This document shows, piece after piece, positions 53,922 through 63,900 of a stretch of 64,000 nt of DNA. The position numbers and the translations under genes are program-made. The DNA is taken from NCBI GenBank assembly GCA_016721245.1, contig JADKIQ010000024.1:43002-107001 (forward strand), read 5' to 3'. Positions within the stretch are counted from its first letter, which is position 1; the number at the start of each line of letters is the position of its first letter. The notes beneath the pieces were generated by a model. That model was not told the origin of the DNA, did not search any database, and saw only the letters and a list, made by a program, of their open reading frames with translations. This DNA is from Sphingobacteriales bacterium (lineage in GTDB: Bacteria > Bacteroidota > Bacteroidia > Chitinophagales > JADIYW01).

Positions 53922-54655
53922 TCCGTCAGGCGACTGACCATCTCTTTATATATTGACTTTTCATGCACATTAAAATGATCTGCACCGGGAATAACAATAA
54001 AATGCTGAGAAGATTTTAAATGCGGAATTAATTTCTGTGCCAGTTCAATAGGAATTAATTTGTCTTTGTCACCATGTAAAATATAGGTATCGCAATTTAC
54101 GCGCGGCAGGTACGTATGATTTTCAAATTTGAATTTTAATTTTTTAAACGGAAACAGTTTTACTTTGTGGTTGAATAAATCAGGCATACTGTAATACGGA
54201 GAAATTAAAATCAGTTTTTTGGGATGCACTTTTGTTGCCAGATTGCTTGCCAGTGCAGTACCTAATGACCTTCCCACGAGATACACATCCTTCGTGTGGT
54301 TCAATTTTTCTATTGTTTTTTTAAAGGTGATTTCCACTACTTCGTGCAATAAATCTTCCGTCAATTTCCCTTTACTTTTGCCATAGGTTGGATAATCCAT
54401 GATGACAACATCCAGGTTATTTTGTAAAAAAACAGCTGCTTTGGGAAGATGGTACTGTATGTGATTTAAGGTGCCGTGTAAAAAGAAAACCAGCCCTTTG
54501 GAAGATTTAGCCTGCAAATGAACTGCGTTTATCAAAAATTTTTCGTCTTTGATAGAAAACTCAAAAAAGAACTCAGTTAAAGGGTGCTCACAAGTGAACA
54601 CATGGTTCTTAGGCAATCGTTTTGAACGAAAAATAATGGCTTTCTGTAATAACAT
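53918..54655 (-). CDS. Alpha/beta hydrolase (serine aminopeptidase-like)
   Basis: This 245-residue protein has the alpha/beta hydrolase core: GLVFFLHGTLNHIQYH (oxyanion strand), nucleophile elbow YLVGRSLGTALAS (GxSxG as GRSLG), Asp in DTYILHGDKDKLIPIEL and His in VIPGADHFNVHEK. There is no signal peptide. It resembles BEM46/YqkD-type hydrolases; the substrate is unknown. The start at 54655 is ATG with MLLQKAIIFRSKRLPKNH. The 3' end overlaps rlmF by four bases. Confidence 0.88.
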   Translation of the reverse strand: MLLQKAIIFRSKRLPKNHVFTCEHPLTEFFFEFSIKDEKFLINAVHLQAKSSKGLVFFLHGTLNHIQYHLPKAAVFLQNNLDVVIMDYPTYGKSKGKLTEDLLHEVVEITFKKTIEKLNHTKDVYLVGRSLGTALASNLATKVHPKKLILISPYYSMPDLFNHKVKLFPFKKLKFKFENHTYLPRVNCDTYILHGDKDKLIPIELAQKLIPHLKSSQHFIVIPGADHFNVHEKSIYKEMVSRLTD

Positions 54656-54663
54656 TCATGAAT

Positions 54664-54692
54664 ATAAAAAAAGGCCTGGATAAATCCAAGCC
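54664..54692 (-). terminator. Intrinsic terminator of the glutathione peroxidase gene
   Basis: On the minus strand GGCTTGGA, loop TTTA, TCCAGGCC (one mismatch) runs into T7. It lies just beyond the stop at 54718. Confidence 0.75.
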
Positions 54693-54717
54693 CAAGATTC
54701 TTAGTTCAGACTTAGTT

Positions 54718-55323
54718 TTACTTTAACAAGTCTTCTATGTTTTGCATAAATTCCTGATCATTTACTGTAGTGCGCGGTGGAATTGAAGCAACCACATTGC
54801 CTTCTTTATTGATGATAAACTTCTGATAATTCCATTTTATTGGTGCGTCAATAACACCATTTTCTGATTTGTTGGTCAGGTATTTGTACAAAGGGTCGAT
54901 ATCGTTACCTTTCACAGATATTTTAGAAAACATCGGGAACGTAACTCCATAGTTTTTTGTACAAAATCCTTTGATATCGGCATTGCTTAATGGCTCCTGT
55001 CCTAAGAAGTTATTGGCAGGAAATCCTAAAACCACGACGCCTTTATCTTTATATTTTTTGTAAAATGCTTCAATTTCTGCAAACTGTCCGACCAAACCAC
55101 ATTGGCTGGCAGTATTTACAATCACTATAATTTTACCCTTATACTGAGACAATGGAACATCGTTTCCGTCAATATCTTTCATCGTAAAATCATAAACTGT
55201 TTTACCTGAGATGGCAGTACCAACACTTGCCGCAGCCGTTGAATTACTATTTGCATTGCAGCTAACGGCAACAATAAACAAGGTAATCAATACGCCTAAA
55301 AATTTCTTTTTCATGTGTTTCAT
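54718..55323 (-). CDS. Glutathione peroxidase-family lipoprotein
   Basis: This 201-residue protein has a lipoprotein signal peptide ending IVAVSC (Cys22 if the ATG at 55323 is used; another ATG three codons on is equally good). The GPx fold is complete: YDFTMKDIDGNDVPLSQYKG, active-site Cys in IVNTASQCGLVGQF, FPANNFLGQEPLSN, and the Trp-Asn pair in PIKWNYQKFII. The catalytic Gln of the tetrad (FPCNQF) is Asn here. It reduces peroxides at the envelope, probably with thioredoxin-like donors rather than glutathione. Confidence 0.93.
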   Translation of the reverse strand: MKHMKKKFLGVLITLFIVAVSCNANSNSTAAASVGTAISGKTVYDFTMKDIDGNDVPLSQYKGKIIVIVNTASQCGLVGQFAEIEAFYKKYKDKGVVVLGFPANNFLGQEPLSNADIKGFCTKNYGVTFPMFSKISVKGNDIDPLYKYLTNKSENGVIDAPIKWNYQKFIINKEGNVVASIPPRTTVNDQEFMQNIEDLLK

Positions 55324-55548
55324 ATTATTGTAACAATATTACCATATAAAAGGTTCAAAGTCAAACTTTATACCTTTTTCAATAGTCTTGCAAATATCAT
55401 TCCAAACTTAAAAAAAAACAATCTTCAAGGGCAATGTTATCTACACATAAATTTTAATCCGCTTTGTATCAAGCCAATAACAATAATTATTGTAATTTGT
55501 GTGAATTTTGCAAGTAGTTTCTATAGATAACAGAATCTTACCAATTAT

Positions 55549-56280
55549 ATGGAATACATTAGCAGTGACAAACAATTTATGGAGTCAAAATCTCTCGAAA
55601 CCAGAAAATACCATGTTCTTATCGTGGATAAGGACAAAGCCAGCATAGACACTACTATCAAAGCCTTTAAATCAGAAAATTATAAATTTACTGAAATCAC
55701 CAAGACTAAAGATCTGGTAGTTGCCATTAAGAAGGAAAAACCTGATTTAGTCATTTTAGAGGTAGATTTGAATGAAGCCGACGGCATAGAAGTTTGCTGG
55801 GATATCCGTGCGGATGTTACGCTGGCGAAATTGCCGGTCGTTTTCTTATCCAACCGCTCGGATGATTTCACTCAAATTACCGCTTTTGAAGCCGGTGCCG
55901 ACGAGTTTATCGCCAAATCTGCTCGTTCTCGCTTATTCACCAACCGTATAAAAGCATTATTACGCCGCAGTTACGAAAAAGAGGAAGCCGCCAAGGAAAT
56001 TAAAACCTACGGAAATCTGGAAATAGACGAAGAACAGGTCATGATTTACAAAAAAGGAGAACCTCTGAAGTTATCCAAAAAAGAATTCCAGTTGGTGGTT
56101 TTACTGACTTCCCGTCCCGGAAAAGTATTTAAACGCAACTATATTCTGCTCAAAGTGTGGGGCGACGATATCATTGTAGGTGACCGCAATATCGATACCC
56201 ATATCAAGAAAATACGTAAGAAAGTGGGTAAACAGCACATCGAAACCGTGCGAGGTATCGGATATAAGTTTATTCCTTAG
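55549..56280 (+). CDS. OmpR-type response regulator with Glu at the phospho-acceptor position
   Basis: This 243-residue protein aligns over the whole receiver: VLIVDKDKAS (acidic pocket Asp27 and Asp29), DLVILEVDLNEADG (Glu71 where the phospho-acceptor Asp sits), FLSNRSDD (Ser for the switch Thr) and FIAKSARS (conserved Lys, but no following Pro). The C-terminal OmpR winged helix is intact: LSKKEFQLVVLLTSRPGKVF, NIDTHIKKIRKKVG and ETVRGIGYKF. No histidine kinase adjoins it. The substitution suggests phosphorylation-independent function, possibly constitutive activity. ATG at 55579 (MESKSLETRK) is an alternative start. Confidence 0.93.
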   Translation: MEYISSDKQFMESKSLETRKYHVLIVDKDKASIDTTIKAFKSENYKFTEITKTKDLVVAIKKEKPDLVILEVDLNEADGIEVCWDIRADVTLAKLPVVFLSNRSDDFTQITAFEAGADEFIAKSARSRLFTNRIKALLRRSYEKEEAAKEIKTYGNLEIDEEQVMIYKKGEPLKLSKKEFQLVVLLTSRPGKVFKRNYILLKVWGDDIIVGDRNIDTHIKKIRKKVGKQHIETVRGIGYKFIP

Positions 56281-56457
56281 CAATAAAATCCATTCTTTTT
56301 ATCTGCCATCAAATCAAAAAACTTCAAGTTTGGTCTGAGTTTTTTGTTTCTGTTAAAACTATACGGCAAATCTGCCTTCTTCCTTATGCTTTGTTGATAA
56401 AACAAATTGCTATTCATTAGATAAAAGATTAATTTAAGGTAACAAAAAACAAAAATT

Positions 56458-56880
56458 ATGAATGCAAGAGTTTTAATCGCGGCCATTGCGGGTGCCGTTG
56501 CTTATTTTCTGTTAGGTTGGTTAGTATACGGCATCCTTACTCCAGATTTTTATGCCGCTCATTCACTCACCCAATATTACATCGGATTAGAAAAAATGCC
56601 TCCTAATTTTCTAGGTATTTTTGTAGCAGGCTTTGCTTATACATTAATGATGGCTATCATTTTCGGTAACTGGGCAAATATTAACACTATAAAAAACGGT
56701 GCCATTGCCGGCGCCACCATTTCCCTGCTGTTTACCTTAAGTGTTGACTTAGGTATGTGGGCAACGATGAACCTCTACGGCAGATGGATAGTGGTGGTAG
56801 ACGTGCTGGTAAATGCCGTGATGGGTGCCATAATAGGCGCTGTTGTGGCTGCCGTGCTTGGGCATAAGAGAAGTGCATAG
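56458..56880 (+). CDS. Small four-helix membrane protein of unknown function
   Basis: This 140-residue protein has four hydrophobic helices (about 4-26, 50-70, 77-97 and 113-136). The loop TPDFYAAHSLTQYYIGL between the first two is outside or inside unknown. Many small Gly and Ala residues in the helices (AVMGAIIGAVVAAVLG) suggest tight packing. I do not recognise a functional motif. It stands alone, with 177 bp of gene-free DNA after the response regulator and 89 bp before thrS. Confidence 0.75.
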   Translation: MNARVLIAAIAGAVAYFLLGWLVYGILTPDFYAAHSLTQYYIGLEKMPPNFLGIFVAGFAYTLMMAIIFGNWANINTIKNGAIAGATISLLFTLSVDLGMWATMNLYGRWIVVVDVLVNAVMGAIIGAVVAAVLGHKRSA

Positions 56881-56927
56881 TTTTTTACTTCATATTTCCT
56901 ATTATTTCTTAGAAACAATAACTTAAA

Positions 56928-56958
56928 TTGTTTTAATGAGTTAATCTCATTATTTTCG
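56928..56958 (+). promoter_or_regulatory. Bacteroidota-type promoter for thrS
   Basis: TTG (56928-56930), 20 nt, then TATTTTCG (56951-56958), one base off the TAnnTTTG consensus, lies 11 bp before the thrS ATG. The transcript start would be at or very near the start codon. Confidence 0.55.
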
Positions 56959-56969
56959 CAGTTCAAGTT

Positions 56970-58908
56970 ATGAGTATCAAAATTACCTTTCCGGATGGCG
57001 CAGTAAAAGAATTCAATGAAGGAATTACTGCTTTAGAGATTGCTGGCCAGCTCAGCAACAGTCTGCCTAAAAAAGTACTGGCAGCAGAAATCAATGGCGA
57101 AGTGCAGGATGCCACGCGCCCTATCAACGCCGATGCCACGCTGAAACTGCTAACCTGGAATGATACGAACGGAAAGTCTACCTTCTGGCACTCTTCTGCC
57201 CACTTATTTGCAGAAGCCATGGAAGCTTTGTACAAAGGCGTGAAATTCGGCATCGGTCCGCCGATTGAAAACGGTTTCTACTACGATATCGACACGGGCG
57301 ATGTTTCCATCACTTTAGCCGATTTGCCAAAGATTGAAAAGAAAATGGCGGAACTCGCCAACCTAAAAAGTGAATACAAAAGTCAGGATATCTCCAAAGC
57401 GGATGCCATCAAATACTTTGAGGAAAAAGGCGACGAATATAAACTGGAATTGCTGGAAGGCTTAGACGACGGACAAATCACGTTTTACAATCAGGGTAAT
57501 TTCACAGATTTATGCCGTGGGCCACATATCCCGAATACAGGACATATCAAAGCCATTAAACTGATGAAAGTTGCCGGTGCGTATTGGCGTGGCGATGAAA
57601 AACGCAAGCAGTTAACCCGTATTTACGGGGTGACCTTCCCGAATCAGCAGGAACTGGACGAGCATTTACGTTTGCTCGAAGAAGCGGAAAAACGCGACCA
57701 CCGAAAATTAGGTCAGCAGCTGGAATTATTCGCTTTCTCCCAGAAAGTGGGTTCAGGCTTGCCATTGTGGATGCCGAACGGAACCTTTGTGCGCGAGCAG
57801 CTGACGGACTTCTTAAAAAAAGAACAAATTGAAAGAGGCTATTTGCCGGTGGTGACACCTCATATCGGCAAGAAAGATTTATACGTGACTTCCGGACACT
57901 ATGAAAAATACGGCAAGGATTCCTTCCAGCCGATACATACGCCGGAAGAAAATGAAGAATTTTTCCTGAAGCCGATGAATTGTCCGCATCACTGCGAAAT
58001 CTTCAATCATATTCCAAAATCATATAAAGATTTACCATACAGAGTTGCGGAATTCGGAACAGTGTACCGTTATGAGCAGAGCGGTGAATTGCATGGATTG
58101 ACACGTGTTCGTGGTTTTACACAAGACGATGCGCATATCTTTGCACACCTGACCAGTTAAAGAAGAGTTTAAAACCGTTATTGATTTGGTGCAATTGGTT
58201 TTTGCTAAATTAGGTTTCACTGAATTCACTGCAAATTTCTTTACGCGATCCGAAAACAAAGATAAATACATCGGCTCTGATGAAAACTGGGCAAAAGCGG
58301 AAGCGGCCATTATAGAATCTGCTGCGGAGAAAGGACTTAAAACGGTAACGGAATACGGTGAAGCGGCTTTCTACGGACCGAAACTGGACTTTATGGTGAA
58401 AGATGTGATTGGCAGAAGCTGGCAATTGGGTACCATTCAGGTAGATTATAATTTACCGGAACGTTTTCAGTTAGAGTATATCGGAGCCGACAATGAAAGA
58501 CACCGTCCCGTGATGATACACCGTGCGCCGTTTGGTTCTATGGAACGATTTATGGCGATTTTGATTGAACATTGTGCAGGTAATTTCCCGTTGTGGCTGG
58601 CGCCGAAACAAATTGCCATTTTACCTATCAGCGATAAGTTTATGGAATACGCGGAAAGTGTGGCTTCAGCATTAAAAGCGAAAGGATTCAGGGTAAAACT
58701 GGATGAACGTGCGGAAAAGATTGGAAAGAAGATTCGCGATGCGGAAGTGATGAAAATACCATACATGACGGTAATTGGCGAAAAAGAAGTGGAAAACAAG
58801 CAGATTTCTGTCAGAAAACACGGAAAAGGTGACCTTGGTGCTTTTACTATTGAAGACTTTACCGTATTATTGCAAGATGAATTGAATAAGTTTGTGTTAG
58901 TTAGTTAA
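56970..58908 (+). CDS. thrS: Threonyl-tRNA synthetase, interrupted by two apparent one-base deletions
   Basis: The gene reads as two frames (56970-58160 and 58186-58908) but is clearly one ThrRS of about 645 residues. The order is: TGS domain (MSIKITFPDGAVKEF), the HxxxH editing domain (HSSAHLFA and DLCRGPH), the zinc/class II core (FLKPMNCPHHCEIF; VAEFGTVYRYE), then QVDYNLPERFQ and IHRAPFGSMERFM, and the anticodon-binding domain. The junction needs one T near 58139 and one A near 58160. That restores HIFCTPDQLKEEFKTVIDL, the family consensus. ThrRS is essential, so sequencing error in TTT and AAA runs is the likeliest cause. It precedes infC. Confidence 0.9.
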
Positions 58909-59117
58909 AGGTTTTATAATTTAATTTGGAAATAACTTGACGTTAGCGGAGTTGGCGATCCTTGTTAAATCCGATGGTTCAGAGTGTAAAACGCTGAAGG
59001 TTAGGCTATTTAGCAGCTAATTTTGCAGAATGTTGGATGTCCTTGCTGTGGATCCAGACATGGCGTTAAACTCTTAATAACTTATAACAAATAACTTTTT
59101 AACTTAAACAAAACCAC

Positions 59118-59678
59118 TTGATACCTAAAAGACGACCATTTATTCCGAAGAAAAAAGAAACGGAACACAGATTAAACAGAGATATCCGCGTACCTGAAGT
59201 GCGTTTAGTAGGCGAAGAAATAGAGCCGGGCGTTTATCCAATTGAAGAAGCACTTCGATTAGCCAAAGAACAAGAAGTAGATTTAGTAGAAATTTCTCCT
59301 AAGGCAGTACCACCGGTATGCCGTTTGGTCGATTACAATAAATTCTTGTACGACAAGAAAAAGAAAGACAAAGAAATAAAAGCGAAACAAAAGAAAACGG
59401 AGGTAAAAGAAATCCGTTTTACGCCGAATACCGACGACCACGACTTGGAATTCAAGCAAAAACACGCTCAGAAGTTTTTGCAGGAAGGCTCTAAAGTAAA
59501 AATCTACGTACAATTTAAAGGTCGTGCCATTCAGTTTAAAGACAGAGGTGAATTGGTTTTATTACAATTTGCAGAAGCTTTGAAAGAGTTTGGTGTTCTG
59601 GAAGCTATGCCGAATCTGGAAGGTAAAAAAATGATTGCCTACATCGCTCCTAAGAAAAAGGTTAATTTTATTTTCTGA
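59118..59678 (+). CDS. infC: Translation initiation factor IF-3, non-ATG start
   Basis: This 186-residue IF-3 shows the N-terminal domain (NRDIRVPEVRLVGEEIEPGV; LAKEQEVDLVEISPKAVPPV; CRLVDYNKFLYDKKK) and the C-terminal domain (VKEIRFTPNTDDHDLEFK; KVKIYVQFKGRAIQFKDRGE). It sorts initiator tRNA and start codons on the 30S subunit. There is no in-frame ATG between the stop at 59100-59102 and the conserved region; TTG at 59118 is followed by ATA. In E. coli infC also starts with a rare codon (AUU), which gives autoregulation, so this may be equivalent. The usual rpmI and rplT do not follow. Confidence 0.93.
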   Translation: MIPKRRPFIPKKKETEHRLNRDIRVPEVRLVGEEIEPGVYPIEEALRLAKEQEVDLVEISPKAVPPVCRLVDYNKFLYDKKKKDKEIKAKQKKTEVKEIRFTPNTDDHDLEFKQKHAQKFLQEGSKVKIYVQFKGRAIQFKDRGELVLLQFAEALKEFGVLEAMPNLEGKKMIAYIAPKKKVNFIF

Positions 59679-59686
59679 AAGTATAG

Positions 59687-59718
59687 AGGTCGAAAGTGTA
59701 TTGCTTTCGACCTTTTTT
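59687..59718 (+). terminator. Intrinsic terminator of infC
   Basis: A perfect 10-bp stem AGGTCGAAAG/CTTTCGACCT (59687-59696 and 59704-59713) with a 7-nt loop is followed by a T run. It ends the thrS-infC transcript. Confidence 0.92.
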
Positions 59719-59781
59719 GAATTAAGATGAATAAAAAGCAATGCACCACCATCGTCTGGCTTTTTTATTTTCTATTTATCT

Positions 59782-60328
59782 TTATCCATATCTATTTTTT
59801 AATTCTCTATATTCTGCAATTGGATTACAAGGTAGTTTGCTTCCTTTTGATTTAACTATCTGTATGAAAACATCACATTCTTCTTCACTTAGAACTCTTT
59901 TTATTATTGCTTCTAATAAAATATCCATTGTTGTTAAGTAAACTATACTATTAACATCACAATAAGTTTTTATATCTTTTAAATTACTGCTTGCAATGTA
60001 ATGTTTTGATATTTTGCAACAGCCATGCATGCACTCTCACCATCACCAAATTGTCTTTTAATACTGCATATTCTCTAATAATCTCCATTTCGGTCGGAAA
60101 CTGCATCAATTGCATGCCTGTCATTCTTATCAGATTTATAACAATATTTTCTATACTCTTACTTCTACATAATTCATTTTTTACTTTGTCTAACATAACA
60201 AACCAACCAGGAAATACCTGTTGCAATTCTAAAATTCTGTTCCCATTAATAAAGTGCCGAACAACACCAGAATCTAATAATATTAAAGGTTCAGATGATT
60301 GCCTGCTCATTATTATTTTGGGTCTCAT
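59782..60328 (-). pseudogene. PIN-like nuclease-fold gene broken by two one-base shifts
   Basis: Reading minus, 59984-60328 gives MRPKIIMSRQSSEPLILLDS ... REYAVLKDN, then the frame is lost. One extra T (near 60048) gives FGDGESACMAVAKYQ, the acidic PIN-type active-site motif. One extra A (near 60004) joins it to HYIASSNLKDIKTYCD and on to the stop at 59782. Reconstructed length is about 182 residues. Key acidic residues: Asp in LLLDSG, Asp and Glu in GDGES, Asp in LKDIKTY. PIN-like proteins are often toxin nucleases. Whether the breaks are mutation or sequencing error is open; the same error type occurs in thrS next door. Confidence 0.7.
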
Positions 60329-60341
60329 TTTCTATATCTAT

Positions 60342-60560
60342 CTAAATATCATTCATGAGTGAAATATAATGAGCTTCGGATATTATTTCATGTTCAAATT
60401 TTTTTGCTTTTCCTCCATATTCACCTATAACTAAATTCTCGTACCCTTTTTGATAAAGTGATTTGTCATACCCATAAGCCAAAGCAAACTACATATCTAC
60501 GAGTGATGTTCTATACCCTCTCCATGTGTTATCACCTGTTCTACTGTTATATTCGTTTTA
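60342..60560 (-). pseudogene. Disrupted gene upstream of the PIN-like gene (possible partner)
   Basis: Minus-strand reading from about 60547 gives NSRTGDNTWRGYRTSLVDM, then an amber codon at 60489-60491, then FALAYGYDKSLYQKGYENLV and GEYGGKAKKFEHEIISEAHY, stopping at 60342. The amber sits where a Gln codon (CAG to TAG) would fit. I recall this stretch as conserved in small Bacteroidota proteins of unknown function. The 5' part is further shifted and I cannot place a start. It lies 14 bp before the PIN-like gene in the same orientation, as an antitoxin-like partner would. Confidence 0.5.
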
Positions 60561-60907
60561 TCTAGCAACTAATTATTCATCATAATACGATATAAAACCC
60601 CATTCACTTTATTCAGCAAATGTGCTGCGCTTAAAATATATATATTCTTCCGGCAAATTACATAAGCCTGCTTTTGCAAGGTGTTTTAATAGTTTAATTA
60701 CACTTTTGCTACTGCTACACTGGCACTCCTGAAGCTTTAGGATGGCGTTATTCCCATGCTTGCGCTAGTTTATAGTCGTTCTGGCTTTTCGTTTACGGTC
60801 AAGAGACCGCCCTATTTAGTATACACGAGAGCGCTGCGCTAACTCTTACGCCAGACAGGACTACACAATTTATATTTATTTTATACCATTCTCCTTATGT
60901 GTTTTTA
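60561..60907. repeat. Gene-free structured stretch with inverted repeats
   Basis: I see no gene. Two small perfect hairpins stand out: CGGTC-AAGA-GACCG (60796-60809) and AGCGC-T-GCGCT (60830-60840). The local G+C is higher than in the flanks, and the motif TGGCGTTA (about 60753) also occurs between thrS and infC (near 59060). It may be a member of an intergenic repeat family. Confidence 0.35.
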
Positions 60908-60942
60908 ATAAAAAGCAGACTCATAATCTAATGAGCCTGCTT
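60908..60942 (-). terminator. Intrinsic terminator of the right-end T9SS gene
   Basis: On the minus strand a 12-bp stem AAGCAGGCTCAT/ATGAGTCTGCTT with one G-T pair and a 6-nt loop leads into TTTTTATT. It lies 20 bp after the reconstructed stop at 60963. Confidence 0.9.
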
Positions 60943-60962
60943 ACTTTTAACAGCTATTAGAT

Positions 60963-63900
60963 TTATTCTTTAACAAACTTGGTAGAATGTAATTTACCAT
61001 CTTTATCTGAGAACTGAAGTACATACGTACCCTTTGCCAGTTGTGAGAAATCAAATTGTAATGTATTTAATCCTTTTACAAGTGCGGATGGTTTTTCATA
61101 TACTTTTTACCTATCACATCATACACTAATACTTTTGCATCATAAGCACCTGTAGATTGAATTTCTACATTTAACTGGCCGCCTGTTGGATTCGGATAAA
61201 CTCTGGAGAAATTATTCACAACAGCTTCAGAAATAGGAATATTAATAACATTACTTAAAGAGAAAATTCCATCGTTATCTATAACTCTCAATCTGTAATA
61301 ATTATCACCCACTGTCGGATCATTGTCTGCAAAGTCGTATGTTAACTGTTGGTTAGAATTCCCTGCTGCCGTACGTTCTCCAATAGTATTCCAAACACCA
61401 GTTCCAATATTCTTTTCAATCACAAATTTAGATGTGTTTTGTTCTGATGCTGTAATCCATTGTAATTTATTTACAACCCCCTGATTCCAGCCAGTGAAAG
61501 ACAGTAATTCAACCGGCAATGGAGCAAATGGATATAATGCAGGAGCAATATAAAATGTAGAGAATGAATTTATAGTAAATTGTACTTGATAATCCCCCGT
61601 TACTCCAAACGAACTAAATACTGCAGGAATAAATTGAGCAGTAACCTGACCACAACCAGGTATACCTCCGGTACAAGGAGCTGTAAAAGCAGGTGAACAT
61701 GTAGAACAACCTCCTGAATATTTTGAAACTTGAAGTCCTGTAAGTCCTGAAAAGTATAATATCCTGGAGCTTGACTTGCTTTAAAAGCCAAAGCAGCTAA
61801 CTCAGTTGCGGTGAAATACAACGTAACTGTTGAATTTGTATTAGTTTTTGGTTTAATAGTCCATTTACGCTGTAAATAAGGTTGATTATTACCTAAATTA
61901 TCTGTAACTGTTAGTACACTACCATCAATACCAACACAAACTTCCGTTGAATCTAATTGATCTAAATCATATGGTGATGCACCATCATCGTCTATACGAG
62001 CAATTAATTTGCCTCCGTTATCGTAAAAGACTTTTGTATTTCCATTAGTAACACACAATAAGCACACCCTGCACTAGAAGCTATTGTAGAAGAAAAGTAG
62101 TCGGCATAACGACGCTTACTGATCCTAAATTTATATTTGTACAACCTGTATTTGAACCCAGTAAATTATAAACACCTGTTCCTGCGGAAGAAAAGGTTAT
62201 TAATAAAGGATTAGATGTTGAGGTACCTGTTGGATTTACAGGACCAGAAACATATTGCCAGCCAATGGTAGTACCGCCACTTACGCCTGTAGCTAATAAG
62301 GATGCAGTTCCGTCACAAGTAAATAACTGAGAGGTTGGCGTTGCAACCGGTGCTACATCTACAATCCAGGAAACTGTATTGGTAGATCCTGTTACGCAAT
62401 TTGCACTTGTTGCTGTTCTATATGTACGAATTTCCACCTGAGATTTTCCTTGGTAGAAAGTCCAGAACCAGAAGTATAAGGAGACCATCCACCTGTACCA
62501 TTGAATCTGTATTCTAGCACATCGACAACAGTTCCTCCGCCGCCGCTTCCGGCGCTGAGTGTTGCAGAAACGGAAGTCCCTTCGCAAACATTGGTTGTAT
62601 TTGGCGATTTAGTTAACGTACCAGATACCGGTTGTGGCGAAACTGTCCATGAAAACCGTATTTGCTGAACTGGTATTACAACCTGAAAATGCTAGATGTT
62701 CTGTATGTTCTAATTTCAATTGTAACCAAACCTGTTGTTGGTATATTTGTACCTGATGGTATGCAGTCCATGCTGTAAATCCTGTTCCATCATCTGTTCT
62801 GTAATCTAATTCATCTACATAGTACCTGCACCTCCACTTCCTGCCGTTGCTGTAGCAGAAACATTATTTCCTTCACAAACTGAAGACTTATTTGGTGTCT
62901 TCGTGAATGTACCTGATACCAGGTTGTGCATTTACTGTCCATGTTACTAAAGTCGTATAACTGGTTCCTCGTACAACCTGATCCGGATGTACAGTTATTT
63001 CTGCGGCTCTGAATTGTGATAACCTGACCAGTTGTGGCCGAACCACCTACACTGCTACCCAATGTATAAGCACCTTGTGATGAACCGTTTATTAACCATA
63101 TAATCACTGCTGCAACCAAAACCATCTACTCCCGGAGTTGTACCGATAAACTAACAGTTGTTCCTGTACAAATATTTGAAACATTTGGTGATTTAGTTCC
63201 GCCGCTTGGACCTGATGGTTGCGGATTCACCGGTCCATGTTACTAAAGTTGTGTAACTTGTTCCTGTGCAACCTGCACCTGCTGTGCAACCAGATCTGCG
63301 ACCTTCAATAGTAATTACCTGGCCGGCTGTTGCTCCGCTTCCCACGCTACTTCCTAAAGTATATGCGCCTTGGGAGGTGTTCCGTCTATTAACCATCTAT
63401 AATCATCTGTACAGCCAAAGCCACCTGTGCCTGCTGTTGTAGAAGCTAAGCTAAGACTAGTTCCTTTTGACAAGTATTTGTAAGATTTGGCGACTTGGTG
63501 CCACCCACTGCCTGTTGGCTGAGCGTCTACTGATCCAGGTTGCTAATGTAGAATAAGATGATGAAGCACACCCTGCTCCGGATACAATTTGCTCTGCGTC
63601 CTTGTATAGTTGGTTATGTCGCCAGCTACAGCTCCGCTGCCTACATTGCTTCCCAAAGCGTATGCACCTTGTGATGAACCATTTATTAACCAGATATAAT
63701 CATCAATGCAACTGTCGCTACCTGTGCCTGCTGTCGGAGAAGATAAACTACATCTGTACCTGTACAGATATTGCAAGATTTGGTGATTTAGCACAATTGG
63801 CTGACTCTTGTTGGCTGAGCTACAACTGCCCATGATGCCAACGTTGTATAACTTGTTCCGGAACAACCTGCACCTGCCGTGCAATTATTTCTTCGGTCTT

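Noticed and set aside
58909..59117. tRNA or small RNA between thrS and infC
   Set aside because: No cloverleaf or conserved RNA could be folded by eye; only a short word shared with 60.75 kb.
59741..59941. Plus-strand ORF starting MHHHRLAFLFSIYLYP
   Set aside because: Opposite to the PIN-like gene and of biased composition; a shadow frame.
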